DNA of 64,000 bases, taken from Arion vulgaris (lineage: Eukaryota > Mollusca > Gastropoda > Stylommatophora > Arionidae). Made by a program: the position numbers and the translations under genes. Shown piece after piece: positions 1 through 12,100 of the stretch (positions are counted from its first letter, which is position 1; every line of letters begins with the position of its first letter). The DNA is taken from NCBI GenBank assembly GCA_020796225.1, contig CM036758.1:31031647-31095646 (forward strand), in the 5' to 3' direction. A model generated the notes under the pieces. It was not told the DNA's origin. It did not search any database and was given only the letters and a program-made list of their open reading frames with translations.

Positions 1-397
1 GCTTCCCTATGTGAGTATTAAGAGAGAACCATGTCAGTGAAGCCTTTGCTGGATTCACATTCACTTTGAACTCCCTGCACCAATCTTGTCCAGATCGCGC
101 TTCCCTATGTGAGTATTAAGAGAGAACCATGTCAGTGAAGCCTTTGCTGGATTCACATTCACTTTGAACTCCCTGCACCAATCTTGTCCAGATCGCGCTT
201 CCCTATTTCCCTATGTGAGTATTAAGAGAGAACCATGTCAGTGAAGCCTTTGCTGGATTCACATTCACTTTGAACTCCCTGCACCAATCTTGTCCAGATC
301 GCCTTCCTATGTGAGTGTTAAGAGAGAACCATGTCAGTGAAGCCTTTGCTGGATTCACATTCACTTTGAACTCCCTGCACCAATCTTGTCCAGATCG
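1..397. repeat. 98-bp tandem repeat, four copies, cut by the left edge
   Basis: Four head-to-tail copies begin at 1, 99, 197 and 301, each opening with a form of GCTTCCCTATGTGAGT and ending near CCAGATCG. The third copy carries a 9-bp duplication of its first bases. Copies are nearly identical, so the array is young. No link to the SINEs or LINEs of the window was found. Confidence 0.95.
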
Positions 398-745
398 AGT
401 TGTAGAATAATCTTATTTTAGAAAATTGACTTAGATTTGAGTGTTTCCCTTCTGTCAATGTCCTTATATCACATGATGATTACTGGATTATCACATGATC
501 ATCTAATCTTTTAATCAGTTTTCTCATTTAGTTCTTCAGGTCTACACGTAGATATTTTGATTGACAGTCTTATATCTTTCACACAAGTGTCTGATACAAC
601 TATCTGTGAGGAGAGGGAGAACCCACTTTATCTTGACCATAATATCGTTGTTCACTTACACATCTGATAGTCATGTATCTTACACACTGTATGTTCTTAG
701 CATTATTTATATCTAAACTGTTTTCATTAAAAAAAATTGTTTTTA
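398..745. other. AT-rich spacer, nothing recognised
   Basis: No open frame, tRNA-like head or LINE similarity is visible. It contains scattered short ATCACATGAT-type words and an A-run just before the SINE at 746. Confidence 0.5.
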
Positions 746-985
746 AGCTGAAGGATTGACTTCATTGCACCGGGTTTTACCCAATATGGCTCGGTCCCCC
801 TCCGCAGAAATGGCACACCACCTGCCGAGAGTATTAGACAAAGCACAAACTCCGTAGCTCCGGCAGCAGTCCTATGGGTCTCTTGGGAAAAAATGCACTC
901 GTCGACAGAACGGCGTGGTTCGATTCGAACCCACGACCTTCGACTCGCAAGACAAGGGCTTACCCACTTAGTCACTTAGTCACTT
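746..985 (-). mobile_element. SINE-B copy, tRNA-derived, minus strand
   Basis: On the minus strand it has a tRNA-like head with B-box GGTTCGAATC, then a body containing the CTCGGCAGGTGG motif, and ends in TGCAATGAAGTCAATCCTTC. The same unit recurs at 18783, 24308, 24971, 33908 and 54478. The head end runs directly into the tandem arrays at 966-3298, which reuse its A-box sequence. Confidence 0.85.
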
Positions 986-1091
986 AGTCACTTAGTCACT
1001 TAGTCACTTAGTCACTTAGTCACTTAGTCACTTAGTCACTTAGTCACTTAGTCACTTAGTCACTTAGTCACTTAGTCACTTAGTCACTAGT
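966..1091. repeat. (CACTTAGT)n microsatellite
   Basis: About 15 copies of an 8-mer, sitting where the SINE-B A-box region should be (normal minus-strand order CCACTTAGCCACAGAGA). It looks like slippage expansion of the SINE head itself. Confidence 0.95.
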
Positions 1092-3298
1092 CACTTACCC
1101 ACTTAGCCACAGAGAACCTCTACTTCTATATCTGCCTCATACTTACCCACTTAGCCACAGAGAACCTCTACTTCTATATCTGCCTCATACTTACCCACTT
1201 AGCCACAGAGAACCTCTACTTCTATATCTGCCTCATACTTACCTACTTAGCCACAGAGAACCTCTACTTCTATATCTGCCTCATACTTACCACTTAGCCA
1301 CAGAGAACCTCTACTTCTATATCTGCCTCATACTTACCCACTTAGCCACAGAGAACCTCTACTTCTATATCTGCCTCATACTTACCCACTTAGCCACAGA
1401 GAACCTCTACTTCTATATCTGCCTCATACTTACCCACTTAGCCACAGAGAACCTCTACTTATATATCTGCCTCATACTTACCCACTTAGCCACAGAGAAC
1501 CTCTACTTCTATATCTGCCTCATACTTACCCACTTAGCCACAGAGAACCTCTACTTCTATATCTGCCTCATACTTACCCACTTAGCCACAGAGAACCTCT
1601 ACTTCTATATCTGCCTCATACTTACCCACTTAGCCACAGAGAACCTCTACTTATATATCTGCCTCATACTTACCCACTTAGCCACAGAGAACCTCTACTT
1701 CTATATCTGCCTCATACTTACCCACTTAGCCACAGAGAACCTCTACTTCTATATCTGCCTCATACTTACCCACTTAGCCACAGAGAACCTCTACTTATAT
1801 ATCTGCCTCATACTTACCCACTTAGCCACAGAGAACCTCTACTTCTATATCTGCCTCATACTTACCCACTTAGCCACAGAGAACCTCTACTTATATATCT
1901 GCCTCATACTTACCCACTTAGCCACAGAGAACCTCTACTTCTATATCTGCCTCATACTTACCCACTTAGCCACAGAGAACCTCTACTTCTATATCTGCCT
2001 CATACTTACCCACTTAGCCACAGAGAACCTCTACTTCTATATCTGCCTCATACTTACCCACTTAGCCACAGAGAACCTCTACTTCTATATCTGCCTCATA
2101 CTTACCCACTTAGCCACAGAGAACCTCTACTTCTATATCTGCCTCATACTTACCCACTTAGCCACAGAGAACATCTACTTCTATATCTGCCTCATACTTA
2201 CCCACTTAGCCACAGAGAACCTCTACTTATATATCTGCCTCATACTTACCCACTTAGCCACAGAGAACCTCTACTTCTATATCTGCCTCATACTTACCCA
2301 CTTAGCCACAGAGAACCTCTACTTCTATATCTGCCTCATACTTACCCACTTAGCCACAGAGAACCTCTACTTCTATATCTGCCTCATACTTACCCACTTA
2401 GCCACAGAGAACATCTACTTCTATATCTGCCTCATACTTACCCACTTAGCCACAGAGAACCTCTACTTCTATATCTGCCTCATACTTACCCACTTAGCCA
2501 CAGAGAACCTCTACTTATATATCTGCCTCATACTTACCCACTTAGCCACAGAGAACCTCTACTTCTATATCTGCCTCATACTTACCCACTTAGCCACAGA
2601 GAACCTCTACTTCTATATCTGCCTCATACTTACCCACTTAGCCACAGAGAACCTCTACTTCTATATCTGCCTCATACTTACCCACTTAGCCACAGAGAAC
2701 CTCTACTTATATATCTGCCTCATACTTACCCACTTAGCCACAGAGAACCTCTACTTATATATCTGCCTCATACTTACCCACTTAGCCACAGAGAACCTCT
2801 ACTTCTATATCTGCCTCATACTTACCCACTTAGCCACAGAGAACCTCTACTTCTATATCTGCCTCATACTTACCCACTTAGCCACAGAGAACCTCTACTT
2901 ATATATCTGCCTCATACTTACCCACTTAGCCACAGAGAACCTCTACTTCTATATCTGCCTCATACTTACCCACTTAGCCACAGAGAACCTCTACTTCTAT
3001 ATCTGCCTCATACTTACCCACTTAGCCACAGAGAACCTCTACTTCTATATCTGCCTCATACTTACCCACTTAGCCACAGAGAACCTCTACTTCTATATCT
3101 GCCTCATCTTACCCACTTAGCCACAGAGAACCTCTACTTCTATATATGCCTCATACTTACCCACTTAGCCACAGAGAACCTCTACTTATATATCTGCCTC
3201 ATACTTACCTACTTAGCCACAGAGAACCTCTACTTCTATATCTGCCTCATACTTACCCACTTAGCCACAGAGAACTCCTACTTCTATATCTGCCTCAT
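1092..3298. repeat. 48-bp satellite, about 46 copies, SINE-head derived
   Basis: The monomer contains CTTACCCACTTAGCCACAGA followed by GAACCTCTACTTCTATATCT and GCCTCATA. On the minus strand the first part is the SINE-B tRNA head and contains TGGCTAAGTGG, a perfect match to the Pol III A-box consensus TRGYNNARNNG. A common variant has CTTATATATC in place of CTTCTATATC, scattered through the array. Because 48 is divisible by 3, two plus-strand frames stay open over most of the array; this is not evidence of coding. Confidence 0.97.
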
Positions 3299-3304
3299 AG
3301 AAAG

Positions 3305-4720
3305 TACTATTTTCATGAGTCTCATATCTCGCGTAACAAAGTTACTTTTCAGCATTATCATGAGAAGGACAAAATAAGACCAGAAGTTAAGGAAGAACAA
3401 TGTGGCTTTGTTGAAGCAGAGGAACAAACAACGCAATATATACAATAAGAGCAATAATGGAAAGATCAATAGAAATGAAGTTGACTTATACCTATGTTTC
3501 ATAGACTACTCAAAAGCTTTCGATAAAGTCTTTTCTTTGTGTTCGTTCTTCGACCAATTTTAATCACTCTTGTGATATGTTTGATCTTTGCCAAGAACGT
3601 GTATACGTTGCACATTGATTTGGTAGGCCCCTAAACGCATAGACTTCTACACGTTTAGGACACGTGCATCCGATTTCAGCCAAACCTCTCTAGTCGCCTC
3701 TTACGACATGCGTGGCAGGTAACAGTGGTTATATTCTTTACACCCCAGATTTGGGCCTGGTAACCACTGCAGTTCGATAAAGTAAAACATGGAGAAATAA
3801 TTAGAATAGAAAGTATAAATATTGATGGGAAAGATCTTAGGCTGATCAAGAATATGTACTGACTACAAAGGCAGCCAAAGACTAGAGAATCAGAGTGGAA
3901 TATATCAGAGATACAATTAGAGTAAACAAGGATGCTATCTCACCAGACCTGTTCAATCTATATAATGAAAACATCATGCGGCATATAGAAGAAAAGGCAG
4001 GAATAACAGTCGGCGTACAAAATATGAACAATCTAAGATACGCTGATGACACAATTCTCATGCTACAAATGAACAAGATCTACAAGACTTGCTAGACATA
4101 TTAGTGAAAGAAAGTGAAAAGAAAGGATTAAGCATGAATATAAAGAAAACAGAGGTAACGGTTATCTCCAAGAAACATCACAATGCAATATCAAAATAAA
4201 TAACACAACACTGAAACAAGTCCATCGATTCAAGTATCTGGGAACATTCCTAACATCAGATGGAAGATATACAACAGAGATAGACAACAGAAAAGGAAAG
4301 CAGCTTTATGAAAATGAAAACACATTATGCATAAATTCAGTGCCAATAACGCTGCGGAAACGAGTACTCTGGTGCTATATTAAACCAATACTTATGTATG
4401 GCAGCGAATCAAGGACAATGAACAAATAATCAATAAGATCATTGAAAGCCACAGAGATGTGGTTTTACAGAAGAATGCTGAAAACTCCATGGACAGCTAA
4501 GAAAACAAACGATGAGGGTTTTAAACAAACCTGAGCACAAAGAAACCTTATCAAACGAATACGAATCAGACAATCAAGGTTCTTCGGGCATATAAAGCGA
4601 ACAGGAGGTTTAGGGATCGTAGAAGACAGAGGGAGAAGATGTTGGATGGTCTGACATCGTGGTTCGACAAGAGATCGAAGTCAGAACTGATGGTAGGCAA
4701 ACCAAGTAGTCCAAAAAAGA
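3305..4720 (+). pseudogene. LINE reverse transcriptase relic, RTE-like
   Basis: Plus-strand frames show the conserved order of a non-LTR RT: KIRPEVKEEQCGF near 3370, motif A as CFIDYSKAFDKV around 3500-3530 and again after 3773, the catalytic LRYADDT box near 4030-4050, then HRFKYLGTFLTSDG at 4220-4265 and the thumb region with LMYGSES near 4390. Several frameshifts and stops break it, so it is dead. A SINE-E insertion (3530-3772) splits motif A. The relic begins within a few bases of the end of the 48-bp satellite. Endonuclease and 5' parts are absent. Confidence 0.85.
3530..3772 (-). mobile_element. SINE-E insertion inside LINE RT, with target-site duplication
   Basis: The 243-bp insert is flanked by perfect 11-bp direct repeats TTCGATAAAGT at 3519-3529 and 3773-3783. 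Removing one repeat restores the RT sequence FDKVKHGEII. The insert carries the family's conserved box (minus strand GTCGTAAGAGGCGACT) and a short A-rich tail on the minus strand. It belongs to a longer subfamily also seen at 12147-12309. Confidence 0.93.
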
Positions 4721-4724
4721 CAAG

Positions 4725-5010
4725 TAACCTGGTCAGATGACGCTCAACAACCCGGGAGGAAGTTTGTCAAGGGTCGCTATCCTAAAAGAAAATACCAACC
4801 TGCTGCCTTTGCAGGTGGCAGGACAGCCAAAGGCTGACGGAGAGAACCCAGTAAACGCTGGCTGAAACCGGATACGTCGCCGAGGATAAGTACCAGAACT
4901 CCAAATGGCGCTGAATAATGTGACGTAAAAATACGTTCTTGGCAAAGGCTGTTTATATATCACAATAAGAAAGATCAAAATGGCAAAAGAACGACCGAGA
5001 GAGAGATAAC
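4725..5010. other. Degenerate dispersed repeat shared with 43318-43480
   Basis: The stretch 4880-5005, with GTTCTTGGCAAAGGCTGTTT and a run ATATATCACAATAAGA, recurs around 43330-43440. There it abuts an RNase H LINE relic, so it is probably another LINE or SINE piece. No coding function is claimed. Confidence 0.5.
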
Positions 5011-5107
5011 TGATTAACTACACCAAGAAGAGAGTTATGGAAATACATGATCGCCTACGCGGCAAAACATGGCACTTGATTGATTGAAACTGTTTTCTGT
5101 ATTAGTA

Positions 5108-5582
5108 ATAATAATAATTCCTTTCGTACCGTTATACGTTACATAGGGCCTGTAATTTCTCCATGCCGCTCTATCCTGGGCAACTAACTCAATCTCATCC
5201 ATGGAACTGAGACCGATATTTCTTGCCTCTCAGCAAAGTTCTGTTTCAGGTCTCCTTAGGTAGTCCTCTCTTCTTGAACCCTTTGCATTCCACTTCAATG
5301 CCTGCTTTGATATTCGTTGATCATTTTTCTCAAGGTGTGTCCATTTCTCCATCTTCTCTTCTTATAATAGTTGTCACTAGTGGTTGACCAGAGATGTCTC
5401 TGATTTCATCACTTCTCCTGAATTCGTTCCATTTTATATTCATTATTTTTCGCTGATATCTATTTTCAAAAGCATTGACCTTGCTTTCTATATCTTTAGT
5501 CATTTTCCAACTCTGCTGGCATATGTTAGGATTGATACAACATTTGAATTGAAAATTCGTAATTTAGTTTTTACTACTATAT
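5108..5582 (-). pseudogene. LINE C-terminal relic, minus strand
   Basis: The minus strand reads VNAFENRYQRKIMNIKWNEF, RSDEIRDISGQPLVTT and, after frameshifts, MEKLQAL-type ends. This is the region after the RT thumb of an RTE-like LINE. The same segment is at 33000-33260 and 53700-54150, where [20 protein letters not shown] is intact. Confidence 0.75.
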
Positions 5583-5585
5583 AAC

Positions 5586-5835
5586 TTGATAACCGGTAGC
5601 GTAGTTGATAGCGGAGTAGCGAGAGTTAGTGAACTGCTTCTCAAGGCTGGTGGTCTGGTTCAACTCGCAGTGCGCGTGGAATTTTTCCGACTGCGACGGT
5701 TCTTAGGTCGACCCAGCCTCAACTGGGTACCAGACATGCTCTGGGAAAGTAAAGGCGGCTGGCGTGATGCTGACCACATCACCCATCGTGTCCGACGGTC
5801 AGTGATACAACTACGCTGCAGCGATCTCATCTGAC
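5586..5835 (+). mobile_element. SINE-A copy, tRNA-derived
   Basis: Contains the head GGTAGCGTAGTTGATAG and a B-box-like GTCTGGTTCAACTCG, then the body GGTCGACCCAGCCTCAACTG and GTAAAGGCGGCTGGCGTGAT. Close relatives are at 10505, 54196 and 55985. The head holds a roughly 16-bp internal duplication compared with the copy at 10505. Confidence 0.85.
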
Positions 5836-5944
5836 TATATAATCATCAAAATAAGCGATCTCAAAGAAGAAGATTTCCTTTAGTAAACAAGAGCAAACGA
5901 TGTAAAACTGAATCTCAAAATATGTGTTTGAATTTGATTTGCAG

Positions 5945-6105
5945 ATGGACGATGATTTGTTTGAGCATCTCAAGAAACTTCATGAATACAAATATCTAGA
6001 CAACGCCATCTTCATCATGTTTGCTGATCATGGATGTCGTTTCAACAAGGTCAGGTCCACCGAACAAGGCAAACAGGAAGAGCGACTGCCGTATATGGGC
6101 ATAAG
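5945..6105 (+). CDS. DUF229 gene, exon with the DHG motif
   Basis: Acceptor TTTGATTTGCAG ends at 5944; the donor is ATAAG|GTCCAC. It reads MDDDLFEHLKKLHEYKYLDN, then AIFIMFADHG, then RSTEQGKQEERLPYMGI. The Asp-His of FADHG matches the conserved metal-binding pair of the superfamily. The exon ends in phase 2 (AG) and joins the next exon to give IRLPEWF. The frame can be read a few codons upstream of the acceptor, but the family alignment starts at DDDL. Confidence 0.88.
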
Positions 6106-9100
6106 GTCCACTTAGTTCCATAGTGTTATTGTTATAAATAGCAGACCTGATAAAATGTAGATGAGATCGAGTTCCTAGTCATATCGGAGATGGGCGATAA
6201 AACGTTGGTCCCGTATTAAATTTGAGCACTTATAAGAACCCGTGGTAGTTCATAATCGAGAAGAGCAGGCTGGAAAGTCGCTGTCCAGGCAAAATTCATT
6301 AGAAAAGATTATAAATAAAATTCCTACAATAATATCTTCACAATCTTCAAAATTGCATCGGGAACCCTCGCGGTGCTACGAGTGCGTGCACTGCAACTGA
6401 GATTTTCCTGTATAAGAAAGAGATCGAAGCACACATGGTTACTCATTGAAGTACAATGATGATGGTCCTATCATACAGTAATCACGAGACCAAAATAAAT
6501 GTCGGTGTGCGCACTTTATGCGGTTGAAATACAAGTTTTCTATCTGTGCTTGGCTTTTTTCTTTTCTGTAACTGTTTACAGTGTGGGACCGCCAGCCCTT
6601 TACGACTCTCTTATCTGCTTTTGCAACATGTGAGAGAATACATGGATGTATCAAAATTAAACAACTATAAAACAGGCAATGTAACGGAAACCTACAAATC
6701 TGAAGTGGTCAGGCCGGATCAAATCAGATCTGGAGAAAACCTAGGGGAGTGAGGTGATACTTAATAAATGGGCGTTTTATGACAAAGACACGTTTGTATG
6801 GTATCACATAAGCAAGCAAAATTAATTAATAAATCATAAAACTAACAAAAATCCGACGTTTCGGCTATAAGTCTTTTTCAAAGACACAGATGCACAAGAA
6901 ATACTAAATAAACTAAATCATAGATCTAAGTAGGATGGATGACTAGAGATTGCTACAACGAATCCATACTGCAGTATGAAGTGGAACTGATAGGAAAACA
7001 AAGATCAGAATACTAAGAGCATGCATATTCTCAGTGTTAACGTATGGGTGGGAAGCATGGACATTTAATAAAGCAGTGGAAAAACATATATGTGCTTTTA
7101 AATATAAGTGTTACAGAAGAGTCATCCGTATATTATTGGCAGAGAGGAAAACAGATAGATATAGCCAGAAAGAACTCAAAATACAAAGAAAACTGGCTGA
7201 TGTTACAAATAATAATGAGAAAATGGAAGTATTTTGTACATATAAAGAGACACAAAGTGTTGAAGAAAACCATTATAGACATTGTAGGCATCCCAACAAA
7301 TAGGAGAAGAGGAAGACTATAGAGAAGATGGATTCATGATGTCGCTGATGACTTGAGCATAACGGTTGAAGAGGCTGTACATCTGGCCTACGCGAGAGAA
7401 ATTCCAAAGGACCGTTAAAGTGGTAAAGTTCTGCTCAGGATAAGCTGTTTGATGATGATGATGATGTGAGGAGACGGTGGTTTTATTCTTCACTACTGGA
7501 AATCACACAAAAGGGGGAGTGGGCTCTCTGAGTATATTTAGTCAGCATGAAATATCAATGAACGAGGAACGAGTCTTTAGTTCACGACCCCTTATCAGAA
7601 TATTTTCACCATCTTCTAAACTGCACTGGAGACCTCGCCGGTGCTACGGAGTTCGAGCACTGTCGCTGAGATCTTCCTATGTAAGAAAGAGATCGTAGTA
7701 CAATTGGTACTGCCGAAGTGTGATAGTGATGGTCCTATCAATCAATCAATCAATCTAGAGAGAGAAACCGAAGGACTGCTAGGTGGCAAGTTCTGCGCAG
7801 GACAAGCTATTGAATGATGATGATCTCTAACATATGTTTGATATAAATTAAATGTCATAAATTGCTGCGTTGTGTCGCCTCTGCGGTGCCGGGACCCGCA
7901 AGAGAAGCAAAGAATATTAACACTGCTACATACAAGGCATGTCGTAAGAGGCGACTGGTGTAGGACCTAGAGAAGCTACCCTAGTAAATAAAAGCATCGC
8001 AGAAATCTGATGTACTTTAAAGCGCATAACTGGCACAACATACAATCCTCTTAGGCTCAGATCACATACAAATCACAAAGAATGGTTAACAAGTGGTCGA
8101 TTTTTTTTTCCGATCCAGAAGCACTTGAGCTTTCAGCTCTTCGGCTCGGTGCCATGAACATCGTAACACTTCGGTTCGGTGCCACGAACACCGTAAATCT
8201 GGAGAACATGTGACTTTTCTGCCAGCCCGCGGAATTGAACCTGCACTCACAGAGGACTTGTCACACCGTCGTCCAACGCGCTACGAAAACACGCTGGGCA
8301 GTGGGCAACAAGTGATCGATACGGAGAGTTACAAGAAGAATTAGAAGCTCAGTTGTGTATATTTTCTTATTGTAAGACTGTTGTTTTTCTCATCCAGGTT
8401 GCCAGAATGGTTCCATGAGAAATATCCTCAAATAGTTAAAAACATTAAAACTAACGCACATAGGCTGACCACCCCCTTTGATGTGCATGAGACTCTGAAG
8501 GAAATCTTACATTTCACTGGAAGCGGGAAAGCAAATATCAGTAAGAGGGGTGTCAGCATGTTTAAAGAGATTCCAATGGAGCGGGATTGTGAAAGGTAGA
8601 TGTGTGTGTCTGTGGTGGAGGAGTGTGGTTGGGAGGTTTGTGGTGGTGGCTGTGGAGGAGGTGTGGTTGGGAGGTTTGTGGTGGTGACAGTGGAGGTGTG
8701 TGGTTGGGAGGTTTGTGGTGGTGGCAGTAGATGAGTGTGGTTGGGAGGTTTGCCGTGGTGGCAGTAGAGGAGGTGTGGTTGGGAGGTTTGTGGTGGTGGC
8801 AGTGGAGGAGGTGTGGTTGGGAGGTTTGTGATGGTGGCAGTGGAGGTGTGTGGTTTGGGAGGTTTGTGCTTGGTGGAGAAGGTGTGATTGGGAGGTTTGT
8901 GATGGTGGCAGTGGAGGTGTGTGGTTTGGGAGGTTTGTGGTGGTGGGCAGGAGGAGGTGGAGATTTGTGGTGGTGGCAGGAGGAGGTGTGGTTGGAAGGT
9001 TTGTGGTGGTGGCAGTAGAGGAGTGTGGTTGGGAGGTTTGTGGTGGTGGCAGGAGGAGGGTGTGGTTGGGAGGTTTGTGGTGTGTAGCAGAGGAGGGGTG

Positions 9101-12100
9101 GTTGGGAGGTTTGTGGTGGAGGCAGTGGAGAAATGTGGTTGGGAGGTTTGTGGTGGTGGCAGTGGAGGAATGTGGTTGGGAGGTTTGTGGTGGTGGTAGT
9201 GGAGGAATGTGGTTGGGAGGTTTGGTGGTGGCAGGGAGGTGTGTGGTTGGAAGGTTTGTGGTGGTGGCAGAGAGGAGTGTGGTTGGGAGGTTTGTGGTGG
9301 TGGCAGGAGGAGGTGTTTGGTATAGTATGATAGTAGTAGTTGTAGCAAAATTAGAGGTGATGGCGGTAGATGTGTCAAAATAGTATTTATGGTAAGAGTG
9401 TTTCTAATTTTAGTGTTGCTAGAGTATGTTGCTTAGGTAGTGTGTCTGATCACAACCTATGTGTACCTATTTCAAATTCCGAACCGAGTAACTTTGGCAC
9501 GGTTAGTGAATATTTAATCTCTACGCCACAGATACTTCCTAAATAATGTATCTCTTCCTACAGCGCCCATGTTGATCCACACTGGTGCATGCTAGACTGG
9601 ACAAAAGAGGACCTCAGAAGCATCATCATCGCCAAATCAGTTTCTACAATAATGGAAACCTTTAACAACTATACCGCCCCATACCGGAACCTGTGTGCGA
9701 TTCTGAAAGCTGACAGGATCATCTCTGCATCATCGCTGAAGGTGAAGGATGCTGTACTGAAACTGAAAAACACCAACGATGGAGGAAGAGGTCGCTTTGG
9801 TAGCATGACGGACTAACCAGACAAGCAACAACATTGTATCAGGTAAATACAGGCTTTTAACCAGTGGCGGCTCGTCATTAGGGGCCAGTGGGGCCGGACC
9901 CCACCAAAAATAAGGTGTAACTGTATTTATTATTTTATACATTAAAATATATCCTAATCGAAACCATGATTTTTCCAAAATTTCTGTCTGGCCCCACCAA
10001 CAAAAATGATCACGAGCCGCCACTGTTTTTAACAAATATATTTAACATTGCTCATATATGCTTTCCCACTGTCTTGTTAAATGTCCATGTTTTACACTCA
10101 AACGTTGTTAATGGGAATATGCATGTTCTAAGTATTCTGATATTCCCAGGATATTCTATATAATCAACTCGCAACATTTACTAGACAACATGAGCGCCCA
10201 TGACTAACCTTCATTGATACCTGCAAGCGTGATCTAACTTCATGCAGTACGGATGTTGAAAATTGGGAGCTGTTGGTCAAAGAAAGGCAAGCATGGCGAG
10301 CGTCAGTGACGGGTGGCTCACAAGAAAAAGAAGAAAAACACCATCACATATGGAGGTGAAAGAGAGTGCAGAGAGCAGAGAGAACATCCTTTGTATCAGC
10401 CACAGTCTTCAGTTTCACATGCAGCAACTGTGGCAGGGATTCTCACTCCAGAATAGGCCATTACTGCCACAAGAAATGTTATGATTCAGCACAGAAAAAA
10501 ATGAGAGCCGCTGTAGCGTAGTTGTTAGTGAACCTCGCTTCGCAAGGCTGGTGGTCTGGGTTCAGCTCCCGCAATGCGCGTGAATTTTTCCCGACCGCGA
10601 CGGCTCTCAGGTCGACCCAGCCTCAACTGGGTACCAGACATGCTCGGGAAAGTAAAGGCGGCCGGCGTGATGCTGACCACATCACCTATCTTGTGCCGAC
10701 GGTCAATGAAAATACAGGCCTAACACTGTATTGACCTATATACCACGAGGTATGAAAGGTTCCTTTACTTTACTACAGAAAAACTAGGCGTCCCAAAACA
10801 TATTGTCTCTTGAGACAAAGAGTCCAATGATGAGGATGAGTATTATAATCTTTGTGTGTGTGTATATATTTGTATATAATATATTTACTCTGAAAATAAG
10901 TGTCACCAGCACCGTGGTATTATCTCAGGGGAAGTAACACATCAACAAATCACTTTAATAAGAGGGAAATTGAAGTGTTTGGCATTAAATAAGAATGCCC
11001 CACTTTAGAGTCTTCTACAACAGAACGTCAGAAAGAAGGCGAGAGGAGACCACGAGAAAGATGGTTAGATAGCATAGCAGAATGCTGTCAAGGAAAAAGA
11101 AGAACAATCACCCAAGCCACCAGAACAGCGCAAGCCGAAAACATAAAAGCACGACACTGGGCAACAACCTGGTAATACTGTGACGACAAAAAAAAGGAGT
11201 TTTAACATAACTTTTTATAGAATAACATACTGGAGTTTTTGGGGTTTTTTTTTCCAAAAGTACTTGAGCTTTCAGCTCTTCGTCTTGGTGCCATGGACAT
11301 CAGAACCCTTCGGTTCGCTGCCACGAACACCGTAAATCTGGAGAACCTGGGACTTTTCTGCCAGCCCGCGGAATTGAACCAGCATTCACAGATGGCCTAT
11401 CACCCGTCGTCCTACGAACACGCTGGGCTGGCGGGCAACATACTGGTTAGAATCGACGTATCTGCAAACAGGATGATTCTCTATCTACATATATATATAT
11501 ACATATCGCCTTTTTCGTCTTTACAGGCGGTCAATTAGCAATTGTTATTTATGCCTATCCTGGGCAGATAATATGGGGAATGTACCTTGTTCATTTTGCA
11601 CAAACTTGCAACGTATAAAATCTCCGAGCGTCACCCTTCTTTCAAATGAGATCTGCTCGGAATTTGTTTAAATCTATTTACCTATTTTGAGATGTGGATA
11701 TATAGAAGAATAGGCAGAGTTTCATGACAGAAAAACAGACAAATAAACAAGTTTTAGGAAACTAGGCATGAAGAAACAATTATTAAGAGAAATAAAATTC
11801 AGACAAATAAGGTATTTTGGGCACATAAAAAGACATGACAATCTGATAAAATCTTTACTAGAGGGGAAAGTTGAGTGGGGAAGAGCAAGAGGAAGACCAA
11901 GAGATAAGTGGGATGGAAACTTTAAGAAACGGACAGGTTACAGTCTGGCAGTGCAACACTCAAGGAAAGACAGAGGATGCTGAGATTCATTGCAGCCAAC
12001 CTTCGATGTGAGACGGCACCTGATGATGATGATGATTTACCTATTGGTTCTATGAAGGCTCCCACCATTTGGCCGGGATCAAGTGACCACTGCACTTTTA

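Noticed and set aside
1092..3448. Open frame through the 48-bp satellite
   Set aside because: 48 is divisible by 3, so any unit without stops stays open; there is no start until a chance ATG in the last copies.
8612..9383. Trp/Gly-rich plus frames and a 316-codon Pro/Thr-rich minus frame
   Set aside because: Both are translations of the intronic G-rich minisatellite between two well-supported DUF229 exons.
11525..11640. Candidate missing DUF229 exon
   Set aside because: Good acceptor and correct phase, but residues do not resemble the family and the donor is weak.
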